A stretch of DNA of 64,000 nucleotides from an uncultured Myxococcaceae bacterium (GTDB lineage: Bacteria; Myxococcota_A; Polyangia; Polyangiales; Ga0077539): positions 118,787 to 182,786 of the forward strand of contig CAMFHP010000001.1 in NCBI GenBank assembly GCA_945952225.1, read 5' to 3'. A program made the translations under genes and the position numbers. Shown here piece by piece: positions 25,328 through 35,232 of this stretch (positions are counted from its first letter, which is position 1; every line of letters starts with the position of its first letter). The notes under the pieces are model-generated. The model saw nothing but the letters and a program-made list of their open reading frames with translations, had not been told where the DNA came from and ran no database searches.

Positions 25328-26701
25328 TCACCGTCGCGCGAGGCGGGCGCCCGCGAGGATGCGCGCGCGCTCCGTGGCGTCGGGCTGGAGCATCGCGAGG
25401 TGCTCCGCGGCGCGCTCGTTCGTGGGGTCACGGCGCAGCGTCTCGCGAAAGGCGTTGGCCGCGTCGTTCCATCGCTGAAGGCGCAGCAGCGCGAGGCCGA
25501 GGTTGAGCGCGGGGTTGGGATCCTCGGGCAGCAGCGCCGAGGCCTGCTGCAACGGACCCACCGCGCCCGCCGCGTCACCCGCCGCGAGCCGCATGGCGCC
25601 GAGGCCGTTCCACGCAGCACCCGTGTTGGGCGCGCGCTCCGTGGCTTCGTGAAAGGCCCGCATCGCACCCGCGCGGTCACCCGTTCGCGCGAGGGCCACG
25701 CCGAGGTTCGTGCGCGCGCCCGCGTGGGCGGGGTTGCGCTGCAACGCCTCGCGAAAGCTCTCGATCGCCTGCGTCCAGTGCGATTCGCGGAGGTCGAGAT
25801 CGCCCTGCGCCACCCACGGCTCCGCGTCGTCGGGACGGAGCCGCGCGGCCCGTTGCACCGCCGCGCGCGCGGCCACCGACTGCGAGGCGCCGAGCTCCGA
25901 GAGCACCACGCCGTACGCGAGCCAGGCCTCGCCGCTGTGCTCGTCGACCGCGAGGGCCTGTTCGAGCAGCGTGCGCGCGTTCGCCGTCTCGCCGCGGGAG
26001 CGTGCGAGGCGCGCGAGGTTCACGAGCGGTGTGGCATCGCGAGGGTCGAGGCTCCGCGCGTGTTCGAAGGCCGCGAGGGCGCCCTCGGTGTCTCCCACGG
26101 CGGCGCGCACGAGGCCCACGCGGTTCGCCACGGGCGCGCTCTGATGAAAGCTCCGATCGAGCTGCTCGACGAGCCCCAACGCGTCGTGGGCGCGGCCCGC
26201 ATCCAGGAGCACGTCGGCGTGATGCACCCCCGCGCGAGCGCGCACCGGCGCGGGAACGTCGGGCGTGTGGTCGAGGGCGTCGAAGAGGCGTTCGGCGCGG
26301 GCGGCGTCTCCGCGGCGCAGCGTGACCACGGCCACGGCGAACTTCACGTGCGGATCGTCGGGGAGCATCCGGGCCGCGGTGGTGCTCTCGGTCTGCGCGA
26401 GCACGAGCTCGCCGCGCGAGAGGCTCTCGTACGCGCGGGCCACGTGGTAGAGCGCGTCGGCGCGGTGTGCCGCATCGCCGCCGGGGTCGAGGGTGCGCGC
26501 GCGGGCGAAGCCCTCCTCGGCGCGGTGCCAGTCGAGGGACTCGGGGGTCGGAGCCCGTTCGAGGGGCGCCGAGAGGGCCGCCTCACCCTGCGCGAACGCG
26601 TCGCCCGCGCGCTGCGCATCACGCCATCGCACGGCCATCGCCGCAGGAGGAATCGCCAGCGCCACCGCCGTCGTGACCAGGAGGAATGCCTTGCGCTTCA
26701 C
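25328..26701 (-). CDS. TPR-repeat protein with N-terminal membrane anchor or signal peptide
   Basis: 457 residues. GTG start at 26701 is preceded by CGGAGAG. The first 25 residues (KRKAFLLVTTAVALAIPPAAMA) form a signal peptide or single membrane helix. At least eight TPR units follow, with characteristic phrases such as AWLAYGVVLSELG, PWVAQGDLDL and NPALNLGLALLRLQRWNDA. Likely a scaffold in the periplasm or envelope. The frame is open 1.2 kb upstream, but that region is antisense to the TolC gene. Divergent from the TolC-like gene across a 144-bp gap. Confidence 0.7.
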   Translation of the reverse strand: MKRKAFLLVTTAVALAIPPAAMAVRWRDAQRAGDAFAQGEAALSAPLERAPTPESLDWHRAEEGFARARTLDPGGDAAHRADALYHVARAYESLSRGELVLAQTESTTAARMLPDDPHVKFAVAVVTLRRGDAARAERLFDALDHTPDVPAPVRARAGVHHADVLLDAGRAHDALGLVEQLDRSFHQSAPVANRVGLVRAAVGDTEGALAAFEHARSLDPRDATPLVNLARLARSRGETANARTLLEQALAVDEHSGEAWLAYGVVLSELGASQSVAARAAVQRAARLRPDDAEPWVAQGDLDLRESHWTQAIESFREALQRNPAHAGARTNLGVALARTGDRAGAMRAFHEATERAPNTGAAWNGLGAMRLAAGDAAGAVGPLQQASALLPEDPNPALNLGLALLRLQRWNDAANAFRETLRRDPTNERAAEHLAMLQPDATERARILAGARLARR

Positions 26702-26845
26702 GGTGCTCTCTCCGCATCGGGAAACACCCGCGCGACGGTTCTGGTCAACTTTCGCGCGCGTTATGCCCGCGCAGATCGCCCCGTCCGATGTGACCGTCAC
26801 GCCTCGTGCGAAGCGCGTGGGCTTGTGGCAAGAGCGACGGCCACC

Positions 26846-28189
26846 ATGCGCGCCCGCAAGCTCCGTGTGCCCCGTGCCTCGCTGATCTCCTTCGCGCTCG
26901 CGCTCTCGCTCGGCGCGCCCGCGGCCCTCGCGCAGACCCAACCCGCGCCTCCGATGGAGCTCACCCTGGCCGACGCGCTCCGTCGCGCCGCCGCCGATCC
27001 GCCCGCGGTGCGCGTGGCCCTCGCGCGGGCCGAGAGTGCACGCGCCCAGATCGACCAGGCCTCCGCGGGCTACTACCCCACGGTGACGGCCTCGGGCAGC
27101 GCGTCGCTGGGCTTCACCGACCAGCCCGTGCTCGCGAACCTCCGCTACCAGAGCGTGACGATGGGGCTCAACGCGGGCATCACGGCGCGCGTGCCCATCT
27201 ACGATTTCGGGCGCACGGGCAACGCGGTGACCGCCGCCACGCGGGGCAGCGCCGCGGCCCGCGAAGACGTGCGCACGGCGCGGGTGCAGGCCATGAGCGC
27301 GGTGGCCTCGGCGTACCTCACGGTGCTGAGTGACCAGGAGGCCGTGAACGCCGCGCGGGCCGTGCTCGAACAGCGCGAGGCGCACCTTCGCATCGCCGAG
27401 GGACTGGTGAACGCCGGCGCGCGTCCGCCCATCGAGCGCACCCGCGCGCAGATCGACCTCGAAGCCGGACGCCTCGACCTCACCTCCGCCGAGACCCGCG
27501 CGCGCAACGACCGCGCGACGCTCGCCGTGGCCCTCGGCATGGATCCCCTCCGCGACCTCACGCTCGCGCCGCTGCCCGACGCGCTGCTCACCGTCGACGA
27601 CGACCCCGCGCACGCCGCCGCCATCGCGGTGGAGCACCGCCCCGAGTTCGCCGCCGCGCGGGCCCGCGTCGCGCAGGCCGAGGCGCAGTACGCGCAGACG
27701 CGCGCCGGTCGATTGCCCATCCTCTCGGCGCAGGGGAGCGCGTCGGTGAACTACTCCGAGCGCCTCACGGGGCAGGGCGCCTTCGGCCTCTCGGAGCAGG
27801 TGCAGGGCTCGGTGAACCTCACGTGGCCCCTCTACGATCCGTCGGTGGGTGCCAACACGCGGGCCGCCGAGGCCAACGTGTCGTCGGCGCGCGAGACGCT
27901 GCTGCAACAGTCGCTCACGGTGCGCTCCGCGGCGGCGCAGGCGGCGATCAGCCTTCAGGGCGCGCGCCTCTCGCGGGAGCAGAGCGAGCGCTACGCCGTG
28001 ACCGCCGCGGCCAACCTCGACCAGGCCACCGGGCGCTACCAGGGAGGCGCCGCGCCGATGCTCGAACTCGTCGACGCGCAGGCCGCCGATGCGAGCGCCC
28101 GTTACGCGGTGATCCGCGCGCGCCTCGCCGAGCAGATCGCGCGGGTGACCCTGCTCACCGCCATGGGCGACCTCGATCGACTGCGCTGA
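26846..28189 (+). CDS. TolC family outer-membrane efflux protein
   Basis: 447 residues, usual TolC length. Signal peptide ends in ALAQ near residue 29. The repeat pairs of outer membrane efflux protein domains are visible (TLADALRRAAADPPAVRVALARAESARAQIDQ in the first, EHRPEFAAARARVAQAEAQYAQTRAGRLP in the second), and YDFGRT corresponds to a conserved turn. No adaptor or RND/ABC pump gene is next to it, so it is an unlinked channel that must pair with a pump elsewhere. Confidence 0.82.
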   Translation: MRARKLRVPRASLISFALALSLGAPAALAQTQPAPPMELTLADALRRAAADPPAVRVALARAESARAQIDQASAGYYPTVTASGSASLGFTDQPVLANLRYQSVTMGLNAGITARVPIYDFGRTGNAVTAATRGSAAAREDVRTARVQAMSAVASAYLTVLSDQEAVNAARAVLEQREAHLRIAEGLVNAGARPPIERTRAQIDLEAGRLDLTSAETRARNDRATLAVALGMDPLRDLTLAPLPDALLTVDDDPAHAAAIAVEHRPEFAAARARVAQAEAQYAQTRAGRLPILSAQGSASVNYSERLTGQGAFGLSEQVQGSVNLTWPLYDPSVGANTRAAEANVSSARETLLQQSLTVRSAAAQAAISLQGARLSREQSERYAVTAAANLDQATGRYQGGAAPMLELVDAQAADASARYAVIRARLAEQIARVTLLTAMGDLDRLR

Positions 28190-28192
28190 GCG

Positions 28193-30070
28193 CTACGATC
28201 GCGGGGGAACACACAGCCGCGCGGGCTCGCGTCCGAGCATTCCGCAGGTGAAGCCCGTGTGACATTGGCTGTCCGCGGTGCAGGTGGTGGTGAGGTACGC
28301 GGTCTCGTCGGGATCGACGGTGAGCCGCGTGGGTTCGAACTCGATGGGTACGGTCGCGACGGTGCTGCCACCGCGGAGGGTGATCGTGCTGCGCTGCGTG
28401 CGGGTTCCGTCGGAGAGCTCGACGACGACGGGGAGCGCGAAACCTCCGTCGGGCCCCACGCGCTGCACCTGACGGAGCGTGACCGTGGCCGTGCGCTCCG
28501 TGGGGTTCCACACGAACGAGGGCGTGAGCACCGGTGCGCCGCGGGCGCTCACGAAGGTGCGCGCGAAGCCCGCGATGTCGTGCGCCGAGAAGGCCGCGGC
28601 GGCGGCGTCGACGAACTGCTGCGTGGTGACGGCCTCGCCCGCGTGGGCGTCGAACCAGCCGCGCAGAAAGGCCGTGAACGCCTCGGTGCCCACGACGTGT
28701 TCGAGCGTGCGGAGCACGTACGCGCCCTTCTTGTACGGGATGCTGTCGAAGATGGTGAGCACGTCGACCTCGGGGTCCGCGGGACGCAGCGCGTGGCTCG
28801 ACGCGCCGAGGTCGGCGGAGAGGGCGTTGACGAGAAAGCTCCGCCACGCGGCGCGCGCCGAGGCCGGCGGATCGTGGGCCGTGAGAAAGCGTCCGGTGAG
28901 GTAGTCGGTGAAGCCCTCGCTGAGCCAGAAGTCGTTCCACGTGGCGATGCGCACGAGGTTGCCGCTCCAGTGGTGCGCGAGCTCGTGAAAGGCCACCTGG
29001 CGCGAGCGCTGCGGTGACGCGAAGAGGGTCTCGTCCATGCTCACGAGCGTCGCGTGCTCCATGCCGCCGCCGAAGATGGGCGCCTCGACGAAGCCCGCCT
29101 GCTCCCATCGAAACGGCCCGAACTGCGACGCATAGAAATCCAGCGCGTCGGGCACCTCGCGAAAGATCACCGCGCCTGCGTCGGCATCACCCTCATAGGC
29201 AAGCCATCGCACCGCGCGCCCCTGCGCCGAGGTGGCCGTCGTCTCGCGCCACCCGTCGTAGGCCGTCACGTGCAGGTCGTACACGGGCATCGGCGTCGCG
29301 CAGAAATAGCTCCACGTGCGCGTGCCGTCGGGGTTGTCGCGCGTGCCTTCGAGGCGTCCGTTCGAGAGCACCGTGACCCGCTGCGCGAAGGTCGCGCGCA
29401 CCGCCACGAGCGCACCGTCGCGGGGATGGTCGACCACGGGCAGCCAGCGCCGCGCCTTCGTGGGCCAGTTGAGCGACTCCACGATGGGACGCCCCGCGCG
29501 ATTGCGCGCGAAGGCCATGAGCCCGCCGAACGCGCGAAAGTCGTTCGGGTCCACGCCCGCCGTTTGAAAGAGCGCGCCGCGGTAGCGCACCGTCACTTCG
29601 AACGCCTCGCCCGGAGACACCGTGCGCCCGAGGGGAACGCGCAGCACCGCGCCCTCGCGCACAGACTCCACGATGCGTCCCTCGGCGCGCACCTCGTCGA
29701 CGGTGTTGCCTTCGAAGTCCAACGCGAGCGCGTCGACCGCCTCCGTCGCGAGGAACACCCCGCGCATCGTCGCCGCGTAGGTCTCGGCCCCCGCGGTGCG
29801 ATCGTCGACGGCGAGGTCGAGCTCGTAGCCCACGGCGTCGACCCCGGGCAGCCCGCGATCGCGCGAGCGCACCGTCACCCCGTGAAACATCACCCCCGCG
29901 CCGCCATCGACCGCCGCGTCGACGCTCGCCTCGCCGCCCGCGTCGCGCGACGCATCGACCGACACCGCCCCGTCGAGCACCGGCGCCGTCACACTGCGGT
30001 CGCACCCCACCAGAACCGAACACAACACAAGCGAAACCCGACGGAACCCATCACCCACACGCGCGCCCAT
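28193..30070 (-). CDS. M1 family metallopeptidase lipoprotein
   Basis: 625 residues. Lipobox at VLVGC (C23), Asp/Ala-rich linker to about 60, then an M1 catalytic region with GGGMEHA at 334-340 and HELAH (H362, E363, H366) followed by E385 exactly 18 residues on. Differs from the cytoplasmic M1 enzyme at 21271 in having a lipid anchor, hence probably outer-membrane or surface. The C-terminal Cys cluster (TCTADSQCHTGFTCG) is like those in other lipoproteins here. Convergent with the TolC gene, 3 bp apart. Confidence 0.8.
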   Translation of the reverse strand: MGARVGDGFRRVSLVLCSVLVGCDRSVTAPVLDGAVSVDASRDAGGEASVDAAVDGGAGVMFHGVTVRSRDRGLPGVDAVGYELDLAVDDRTAGAETYAATMRGVFLATEAVDALALDFEGNTVDEVRAEGRIVESVREGAVLRVPLGRTVSPGEAFEVTVRYRGALFQTAGVDPNDFRAFGGLMAFARNRAGRPIVESLNWPTKARRWLPVVDHPRDGALVAVRATFAQRVTVLSNGRLEGTRDNPDGTRTWSYFCATPMPVYDLHVTAYDGWRETTATSAQGRAVRWLAYEGDADAGAVIFREVPDALDFYASQFGPFRWEQAGFVEAPIFGGGMEHATLVSMDETLFASPQRSRQVAFHELAHHWSGNLVRIATWNDFWLSEGFTDYLTGRFLTAHDPPASARAAWRSFLVNALSADLGASSHALRPADPEVDVLTIFDSIPYKKGAYVLRTLEHVVGTEAFTAFLRGWFDAHAGEAVTTQQFVDAAAAAFSAHDIAGFARTFVSARGAPVLTPSFVWNPTERTATVTLRQVQRVGPDGGFALPVVVELSDGTRTQRSTITLRGGSTVATVPIEFEPTRLTVDPDETAYLTTTCTADSQCHTGFTCGMLGREPARLCVPPRS

Positions 30071-30151
30071 CGGGCGACGCTACCGCAGCGCGACGGGGCT
30101 TCCGTGTTTTTCAGGCACATTCGCGCTGTGAAGAGATTTGCGTACAGGGGG

Positions 30152-30180
30152 TTGCGTGTAGGTGCAGGTGGCAGTAGAGA
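30152..30180 (+). promoter_or_regulatory. Candidate promoter of the 30236 lipoprotein gene
   Basis: TTGCGT at 30152-30157, 17-bp spacer, TAGAGA at 30175-30180. Two TTGCGT copies lie 8 bp apart (30138-30143 and 30152-30157). Only 3 of 6 matches in each box, so modest support. Confidence 0.4.
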
Positions 30181-30235
30181 GCGGCCGCCCTCGACCACGC
30201 GGTCGCGGGATCACCACGAAGGGGAAATCCGGGTC

Positions 30236-31273
30236 ATGCAGTTCTCGCGGCTGTTCGCAGGGGTGGCGCTCTCGTTCTCGATGATGGCGGGCTGTTACGG
30301 CGCGGGCGACACGCTCGACGAGAGCGGCGCCACGACCGAAGAGGTCAGCGCGCGCGTGCTCGACGGCTTCACGGGCGCGTGGGTGGGCGACAGCGGGTCG
30401 TTCCACGCGCTGGTGTTCACGGCCACGACCGAGGGCGCCGGGCGGCACTACTTCGCCGACGTCGACACGGGCATCCGCTGCGTGCGCGCGCCGTGCCCCT
30501 CCGAGGCGCGCATCGAGGGCCGCTTCACCGCGGGCACCCGCAACGTGACCCTCCGCGGCGACACGTCGGCGCCGGGCGCGTCGCTGCTGGGCACCTACGC
30601 CTACGCGCTCACGGCCACCACGCTCACGCTCTCGCAGAACGGTCGCGTCGTGGCGCGGCTCCACAAGGTCACGTCGTACTGCGCCGAGGCCGACGACTGC
30701 GGCGAGCAGCGGCTCATCACCCCGCGCTGTCTCGGATCGTTCTCGTGTACCGCGGAGCACACCTGCCGCTACACCTGCGGCCGCCCCGCGGCGGGCCTCG
30801 GCGAGCTGTGCGGCGGCATCGCGGCGATCCAGTGCGGCGCGGGCCTCACGTGCGAGCTCTCGGGCACGAACCCCGACGCGTCGGGCACCTGTCGTCGCAC
30901 GCCCTCGGGCGTGGGCGAGATGTGCGGCGGCATCGCGGGGCTCCAGTGCGCCGACGGGCTCATCTGCCAGCTCTCGGGCACGAACCCCGACGCGTCGGGC
31001 ACCTGCCGCATCACCCGCTGCGCCACCGTGCGCTGCACCGCCACCACCCACTGCGTCGACAACGGAACGAGCGCGAGCTGCGTGCCCAACGGGCCGTCGT
31101 GCGCGGCCATCCGCTGCGCGTCGGGCTACACGTGCCAGGAGACCAACGGCGTCGGCGCCTGCGTGGCCAACCCCGTGGTGCGGTGCGGAACCGCCACCTG
31201 CGGCACGGGCACCTACTGCTGCAACCCCCTCCGGAACCTCTGCGCCCCCATCGGGCGCCTCTGCATTCAGTGA
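30236..31273 (+). CDS. Lipoprotein with beta domain and Cys-rich C-terminus, unknown
   Basis: 345 residues. ATG 30236 with GAAGGGG about 14 bp upstream. Lipobox MMAGC (C20), then a beta-rich unit (about 40-140: DGFTGAWVGDSGSFHALVF, RHYFADVDTG, TRNVTLRGDTSAPGASL) that may be a small barrel, and from about 145 a Cys-rich region with two near-identical blocks containing CGGIAxxQCxxGLxCxLSGTNPDASGTC. The doubled block shows internal duplication. Role unknown; probably surface. Reading frame upstream of 30236 is antisense to the M1 gene. Confidence 0.65.
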   Translation: MQFSRLFAGVALSFSMMAGCYGAGDTLDESGATTEEVSARVLDGFTGAWVGDSGSFHALVFTATTEGAGRHYFADVDTGIRCVRAPCPSEARIEGRFTAGTRNVTLRGDTSAPGASLLGTYAYALTATTLTLSQNGRVVARLHKVTSYCAEADDCGEQRLITPRCLGSFSCTAEHTCRYTCGRPAAGLGELCGGIAAIQCGAGLTCELSGTNPDASGTCRRTPSGVGEMCGGIAGLQCADGLICQLSGTNPDASGTCRITRCATVRCTATTHCVDNGTSASCVPNGPSCAAIRCASGYTCQETNGVGACVANPVVRCGTATCGTGTYCCNPLRNLCAPIGRLCIQ

Positions 31274-31354
31274 CCGCGCGCGCCGCTGTTGCCTGACTGC
31301 GGCGCCTTCGACGATGCTCCGCCGACCCGCGACGTTGCCGGGTGCAGGAGCTTC

Positions 31355-33970
31355 ATGAACCACCGTTCCATCGCCCTCGCGGGCGCGCTCGCGGCCCTCG
31401 TCGCAGCGTGCACCGACGATCCGCCCGCGACCGCCGACGCCTCGACCGACGGGGCCTCCGACGCGCGCGCCGACGCCACGCCCGCCGACGTCGCCGTCAC
31501 CCCGCAGAGCACGGACCACTGCACCTACGAGCCGCTGCCCGCCACGGGCAACGCCACGGGACGCGTCGAGCCCGCAGCCCTCACCGCGGGCGCCGCGGAG
31601 GCCATTCTCGACCTGCCCGTGGGATCGACCCTCGGGGCCTACACCGCGCGTGCGCGGGCCCTCGGCGAGCAGAACGCGGTCGATGGGCGCGCGGTGCCGT
31701 ACTCCGCGGGCTTCCTCCCGTCGGTGGGCGTCGAGCGTGCGCCGCGCGTGCGGGCCGTGGCGCTCACGGCGGGCGTCGAGACCGTGGTGCTCCTCGAAGC
31801 CGAGCTCGGCGCCGCGGACGACAGCACCACCGTCGACGTGGCGCGCGCGCTCGGACCGACCTTCGCGGGCAAGGTGCTCTTCGCCACGAGCCACTCGCAC
31901 TCGGCGCCCGGACACTTCATCGCCAACGAGGTGCTGGGCATCGGCTTCGGAATCCCCCGCGCCGAGAGCCGTCGCAAGCTCGTGGAGGCCCTCACCGCCG
32001 CGGCCCGCAGGGCCCTCGACGCCCGCGCGCCCGCGCGCATCGGCGTGGCCCACAACGGCAACTTCGACCCCGAGCACCGCGTCGCCCACGACCGCCGCGA
32101 AGACAACGACGACCTCCCCAACGGACGCGACCGCGCCGACCGCGACCTCTTCGTCGTGCGCGTCGACCTCGCCGACGGAACGCCCCTCGCGGTGCTCCCG
32201 ATCTTCGGCGTGCACGGCACGGTGCTGGGCGAGGACAACAACCTCGCGAGCGGTGATGCCCCCGGCGCCATCGAGCAGGCCGTCGAAGAGAGCTTCGACC
32301 GGCGCGTGGTGGTGATGCACCTGCAGGGCGCGGCGGGCGACGTGTCGCCGTCGGGCAGCGGCGGCATCGAGTGCATGGGCCACCGCGTCTGTTACAACTT
32401 CGCGCGCGCCGAGAGCGTGGGGCGCTACGCGGTCGACGCGATCCGCGCCGCATGGACCGACGCGGGCACGCGCATGACCGACCAGGTCTCGCTGGAGATG
32501 GTCACCCGCGCGGTGCCGCTCGGCCCCGACTGGCGCACGTTCTCCATCCGCGGCGGCGCGCTCTCGTACGCGCCCTTCGACGGCCTGCGCGAGCCCGACG
32601 GACGCATCTTCGCCGACCCCGACGCGGGCATGCGCGAGGTGCTCTCGCCCGTCGACGAGTTCAACGCCCCCTACGGCGCGGGCCTGTGTGGTGACTCCGC
32701 GCGCACGGCGCTCCCGTCGGCGGCGCAGATCCCGGGCACCTTCATGCTCCGGCCGTACAAGTCGTGCTCGCGGGTCGAAGAGGTGACGCCCTTCCTCGGG
32801 CCGCTGCTCGAACTCGACCTGCCGCAGCGCCAGGTGATGTGCGGCTCGACGCGCACGCTGCTCTCCGCGCTGCGCATCAACGACTGGCTCTTCGTGACGA
32901 TCCCGGGTGAGCCCGTGACGCTCCTCGCCGACCGACTGCGCGCGGCCTCGCCCGTGCCCGCGGATCACACCGCCGTCATCGGGTACGCGCAGGGCCACGT
33001 GGGCTACGTGCTCCACCCCGAAGACTGGCTCCGCGGCGGCTACGAGCCCTCGATCAACCTCTGGGGCCCGCTCGAAGGCGAGTACATCATGGAGCGCGCC
33101 GTCGACCTCGCGCGCCTCGCCGTGAGCCCCGAGCGCGAGAACGCCGCCGCGATGAGCGCGACCGTGTGGCGTCCGCCCACGTACGCCGCGCAGCCCGCCG
33201 CCGACGCGACGCCCACCGCAGGAACCGCCGCGCCCACGATCCCGACGACGGTGTACTTCCCCTCCGTGGCCCGCGGTGCGGCGCGTCCGACGAGCGCGCA
33301 GCCCGACGCGATGGTGCCGCGCCTCGGCCTCGCGCGCTTCGTGTGGCGCGGCGAAGACCCGCGCGCGGGCACGCCCACGGTGACCCTCCAGCGCGAGACC
33401 GCGCCGGGCAGCAACACCTTCGAAGCCGTCACCCGCCACAGCGGACGGCCCGTCACCGACGGAGACATCCTCCTCGCGTGGACGCCCGATCCGCCGTCGC
33501 CCGCGACCGCCGCGCGCACGCACTACTGGGTCGCCGAGTGGCAGGCCGTGACCCCCGTGGGCGCCGCGTGGCCCGATGATCTCACCGCGCGTCCGGGCAT
33601 CGCGCTCGGGCGCTACCGACTGCACGTCGAGGGCACGGGCTACCGCGTCGACAGCGATCCCTTCACGGTCACCACCGCGCCGCTCACGGTCACCGCGCAG
33701 CGCAGCGGAACCTCGCTCACGGTCACCGCGGGCTACGAGTCTCGCACCGGCTGGCGGCTCCTCGACCTCACGGCGACTTCGAACCGCCTCGTGCCCCTGC
33801 GCGCGTCGACCGTCGACGTGACGCTCACCCTCGCCGGCGGAACGACCCGCGCCCTCACGGCCCAGCGCACCGACGCGATGGGACAGCTCACCGTGACCGA
33901 CGCGGCGGGCGTTCAGTCCGTGCGCGTGGTCGACCGCCACGGCAACGCGGGCACCGCCGCGACGCCCTGA
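31355..33970 (+). CDS. Neutral ceramidase-like lipoprotein
   Basis: 871 residues. ATG 31355 after GCAGGAG; lipobox LVAAC (C19). The N-terminal two thirds match neutral/alkaline ceramidases: SHSHSAPG (zinc His region, about 179-186), IFGVHGTVLG, and GDVSPSG (about 328), where the catalytic Ser follows GDV. A C-terminal Ig-like part (about 680-870) contains YRLHVEGTGYRV, as in known ceramidases. Predicted to hydrolyse amide-linked lipids at the cell surface. In myxobacteria, which make sphingolipids, this could be remodelling rather than attack. Function of this copy is inferred. Confidence 0.75.
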   Translation: MNHRSIALAGALAALVAACTDDPPATADASTDGASDARADATPADVAVTPQSTDHCTYEPLPATGNATGRVEPAALTAGAAEAILDLPVGSTLGAYTARARALGEQNAVDGRAVPYSAGFLPSVGVERAPRVRAVALTAGVETVVLLEAELGAADDSTTVDVARALGPTFAGKVLFATSHSHSAPGHFIANEVLGIGFGIPRAESRRKLVEALTAAARRALDARAPARIGVAHNGNFDPEHRVAHDRREDNDDLPNGRDRADRDLFVVRVDLADGTPLAVLPIFGVHGTVLGEDNNLASGDAPGAIEQAVEESFDRRVVVMHLQGAAGDVSPSGSGGIECMGHRVCYNFARAESVGRYAVDAIRAAWTDAGTRMTDQVSLEMVTRAVPLGPDWRTFSIRGGALSYAPFDGLREPDGRIFADPDAGMREVLSPVDEFNAPYGAGLCGDSARTALPSAAQIPGTFMLRPYKSCSRVEEVTPFLGPLLELDLPQRQVMCGSTRTLLSALRINDWLFVTIPGEPVTLLADRLRAASPVPADHTAVIGYAQGHVGYVLHPEDWLRGGYEPSINLWGPLEGEYIMERAVDLARLAVSPERENAAAMSATVWRPPTYAAQPAADATPTAGTAAPTIPTTVYFPSVARGAARPTSAQPDAMVPRLGLARFVWRGEDPRAGTPTVTLQRETAPGSNTFEAVTRHSGRPVTDGDILLAWTPDPPSPATAARTHYWVAEWQAVTPVGAAWPDDLTARPGIALGRYRLHVEGTGYRVDSDPFTVTTAPLTVTAQRSGTSLTVTAGYESRTGWRLLDLTATSNRLVPLRASTVDVTLTLAGGTTRALTAQRTDAMGQLTVTDAAGVQSVRVVDRHGNAGTAATP

Positions 33971-34000
33971 GCGCCGAAGCTTCCCACCGCACAGAACCGC

Positions 34001-35218
34001 TTATTTTGTAGGGAATCGCGCGCGAAGTGCCGCGCGCCACGGCGGGTCTTCACCGAACACATCCCCCGCGAACACCGAGGCCAGCGGCTGCCGCGCCGAG
34101 CGCGTGCGCGCTTCGAAGAAGGCCTCGGTGAGGTCGCCCGCGTGGAGGGCCTGCGAGAGGCCTTGGTAGAGCGACATCGCGCGCTCCATCAGCGCCGCGT
34201 GACGTTCGAGCAGCGAGGCTTCGTCATCGGGCTGCGCGAGGCATCGGAGCAGCGTGCGCGCGGCCTCGGCGGCGCCCGCGATCGCGAGGTGTGTGCCCGC
34301 GCAGAACAGCGGATCGAAGAAGCCCGCGGCGTCGCCCACGAGGAGCCATCCGGGCCCTGCGCGCACAGCCGCGCGGTGGGCGTAGTCCGTCACGGCGCGC
34401 ACCGGCGTGAGGCGCGTCGCGGGCGAGAGCATGGCGCGGGCGAGGGGCGCGTCGTCGAGGGTGCGGGTGAAGAAATGGTCGAGCGATTCGCCGCGGGCGC
34501 GCGCGCGCATCCACGTGGCGCTGCACACGGCGCCCACGGAGTTCACGTCGCCGAGAAAGGGAACGTTCCACACCCAGCCGTGGGGAAAGAGCACGGCGTC
34601 GAGGTCGCCCTCGGTGTCGTCGGTGTTGCGCGTGACGTGCTGGTGGTGGGCCATCACCGCGGTGCGCTCGATGCCTGGGACGGGCGCGCGGTGCCCGAGG
34701 CGCGTGGCGAGCAGCGCGTCGTGGCCCGTGGCGTCGACGATGAAGCGCGCGGTGAAGCCCACGCGGGTGCCGTCTTCGAGACGCGCGCGCACGCCCGTGG
34801 CGCGACCCGCTTCGAAGAGCACGTCTTCGGCGGTGTGGCCCTCGAAGACCTTCACCGTGAGCTCTCTCGCGCGCAGCAGGAGCTGCTGGTCGAAGTCGGC
34901 GCGCGGCACCTGCCACGCGTGGAGCGCCTCGCCGTGGCCCGCTTCGCTGTAGTCGTAGCGCTGTTGACGGCCCGTGCGGCAGTCCATGATCCGCACGCCG
35001 TACTTGCGGAGGTAGCGCGCGTCGAGGCGGTCACGGAGCCCGAGCTCGTCGAGCACCGCGAGGGAGCGCGGCGCGAGCGATTCGCCGAGGTGGTACCGGG
35101 GAAAGTGCGCGCGTTCGAGGAGCGCCACGTCGGCGCCCGCGCGGGCGAGGAGCGAGGCCGTCACGCTGCCGGCGGGTCCGCCGCCGAGCACCACGACGTC
35201 GTGGGAGGAGACATCCAC
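34001..35218 (-). CDS. FAD-dependent monooxygenase, halogenase-like (CmlS/CndH type)
   Basis: 405 residues. GGGPAG dinucleotide-binding motif at 12-17, FPRYHLGES at about 39-47, a Lys in LRKYG (K72) at the position of the halogenase catalytic lysine, the WVWNVP (215-220) variant of the halogenase WxWxIP motif, and GDAAGFFDPLFCAGTH around 295-310, which resembles GDAAxFxDPxFSSGxH of flavin halogenases. It could instead be a geranylgeranyl-reductase-like oxidase. GTG start at 35218. A minus-strand lipoprotein gene ends 14 bp upstream, so it may share a transcript. No biosynthetic cluster is visible. Confidence 0.7.
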   Translation of the reverse strand: MDVSSHDVVVLGGGPAGSVTASLLARAGADVALLERAHFPRYHLGESLAPRSLAVLDELGLRDRLDARYLRKYGVRIMDCRTGRQQRYDYSEAGHGEALHAWQVPRADFDQQLLLRARELTVKVFEGHTAEDVLFEAGRATGVRARLEDGTRVGFTARFIVDATGHDALLATRLGHRAPVPGIERTAVMAHHQHVTRNTDDTEGDLDAVLFPHGWVWNVPFLGDVNSVGAVCSATWMRARARGESLDHFFTRTLDDAPLARAMLSPATRLTPVRAVTDYAHRAAVRAGPGWLLVGDAAGFFDPLFCAGTHLAIAGAAEAARTLLRCLAQPDDEASLLERHAALMERAMSLYQGLSQALHAGDLTEAFFEARTRSARQPLASVFAGDVFGEDPPWRAALRARFPTK

Positions 35219-35232
35219 GGGAGTGCTGTGTC

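Noticed and set aside
30080..33940. 1286-codon minus-strand frame opposite the ceramidase-like gene
   Set aside because: No domain features; composition of a shadow frame.
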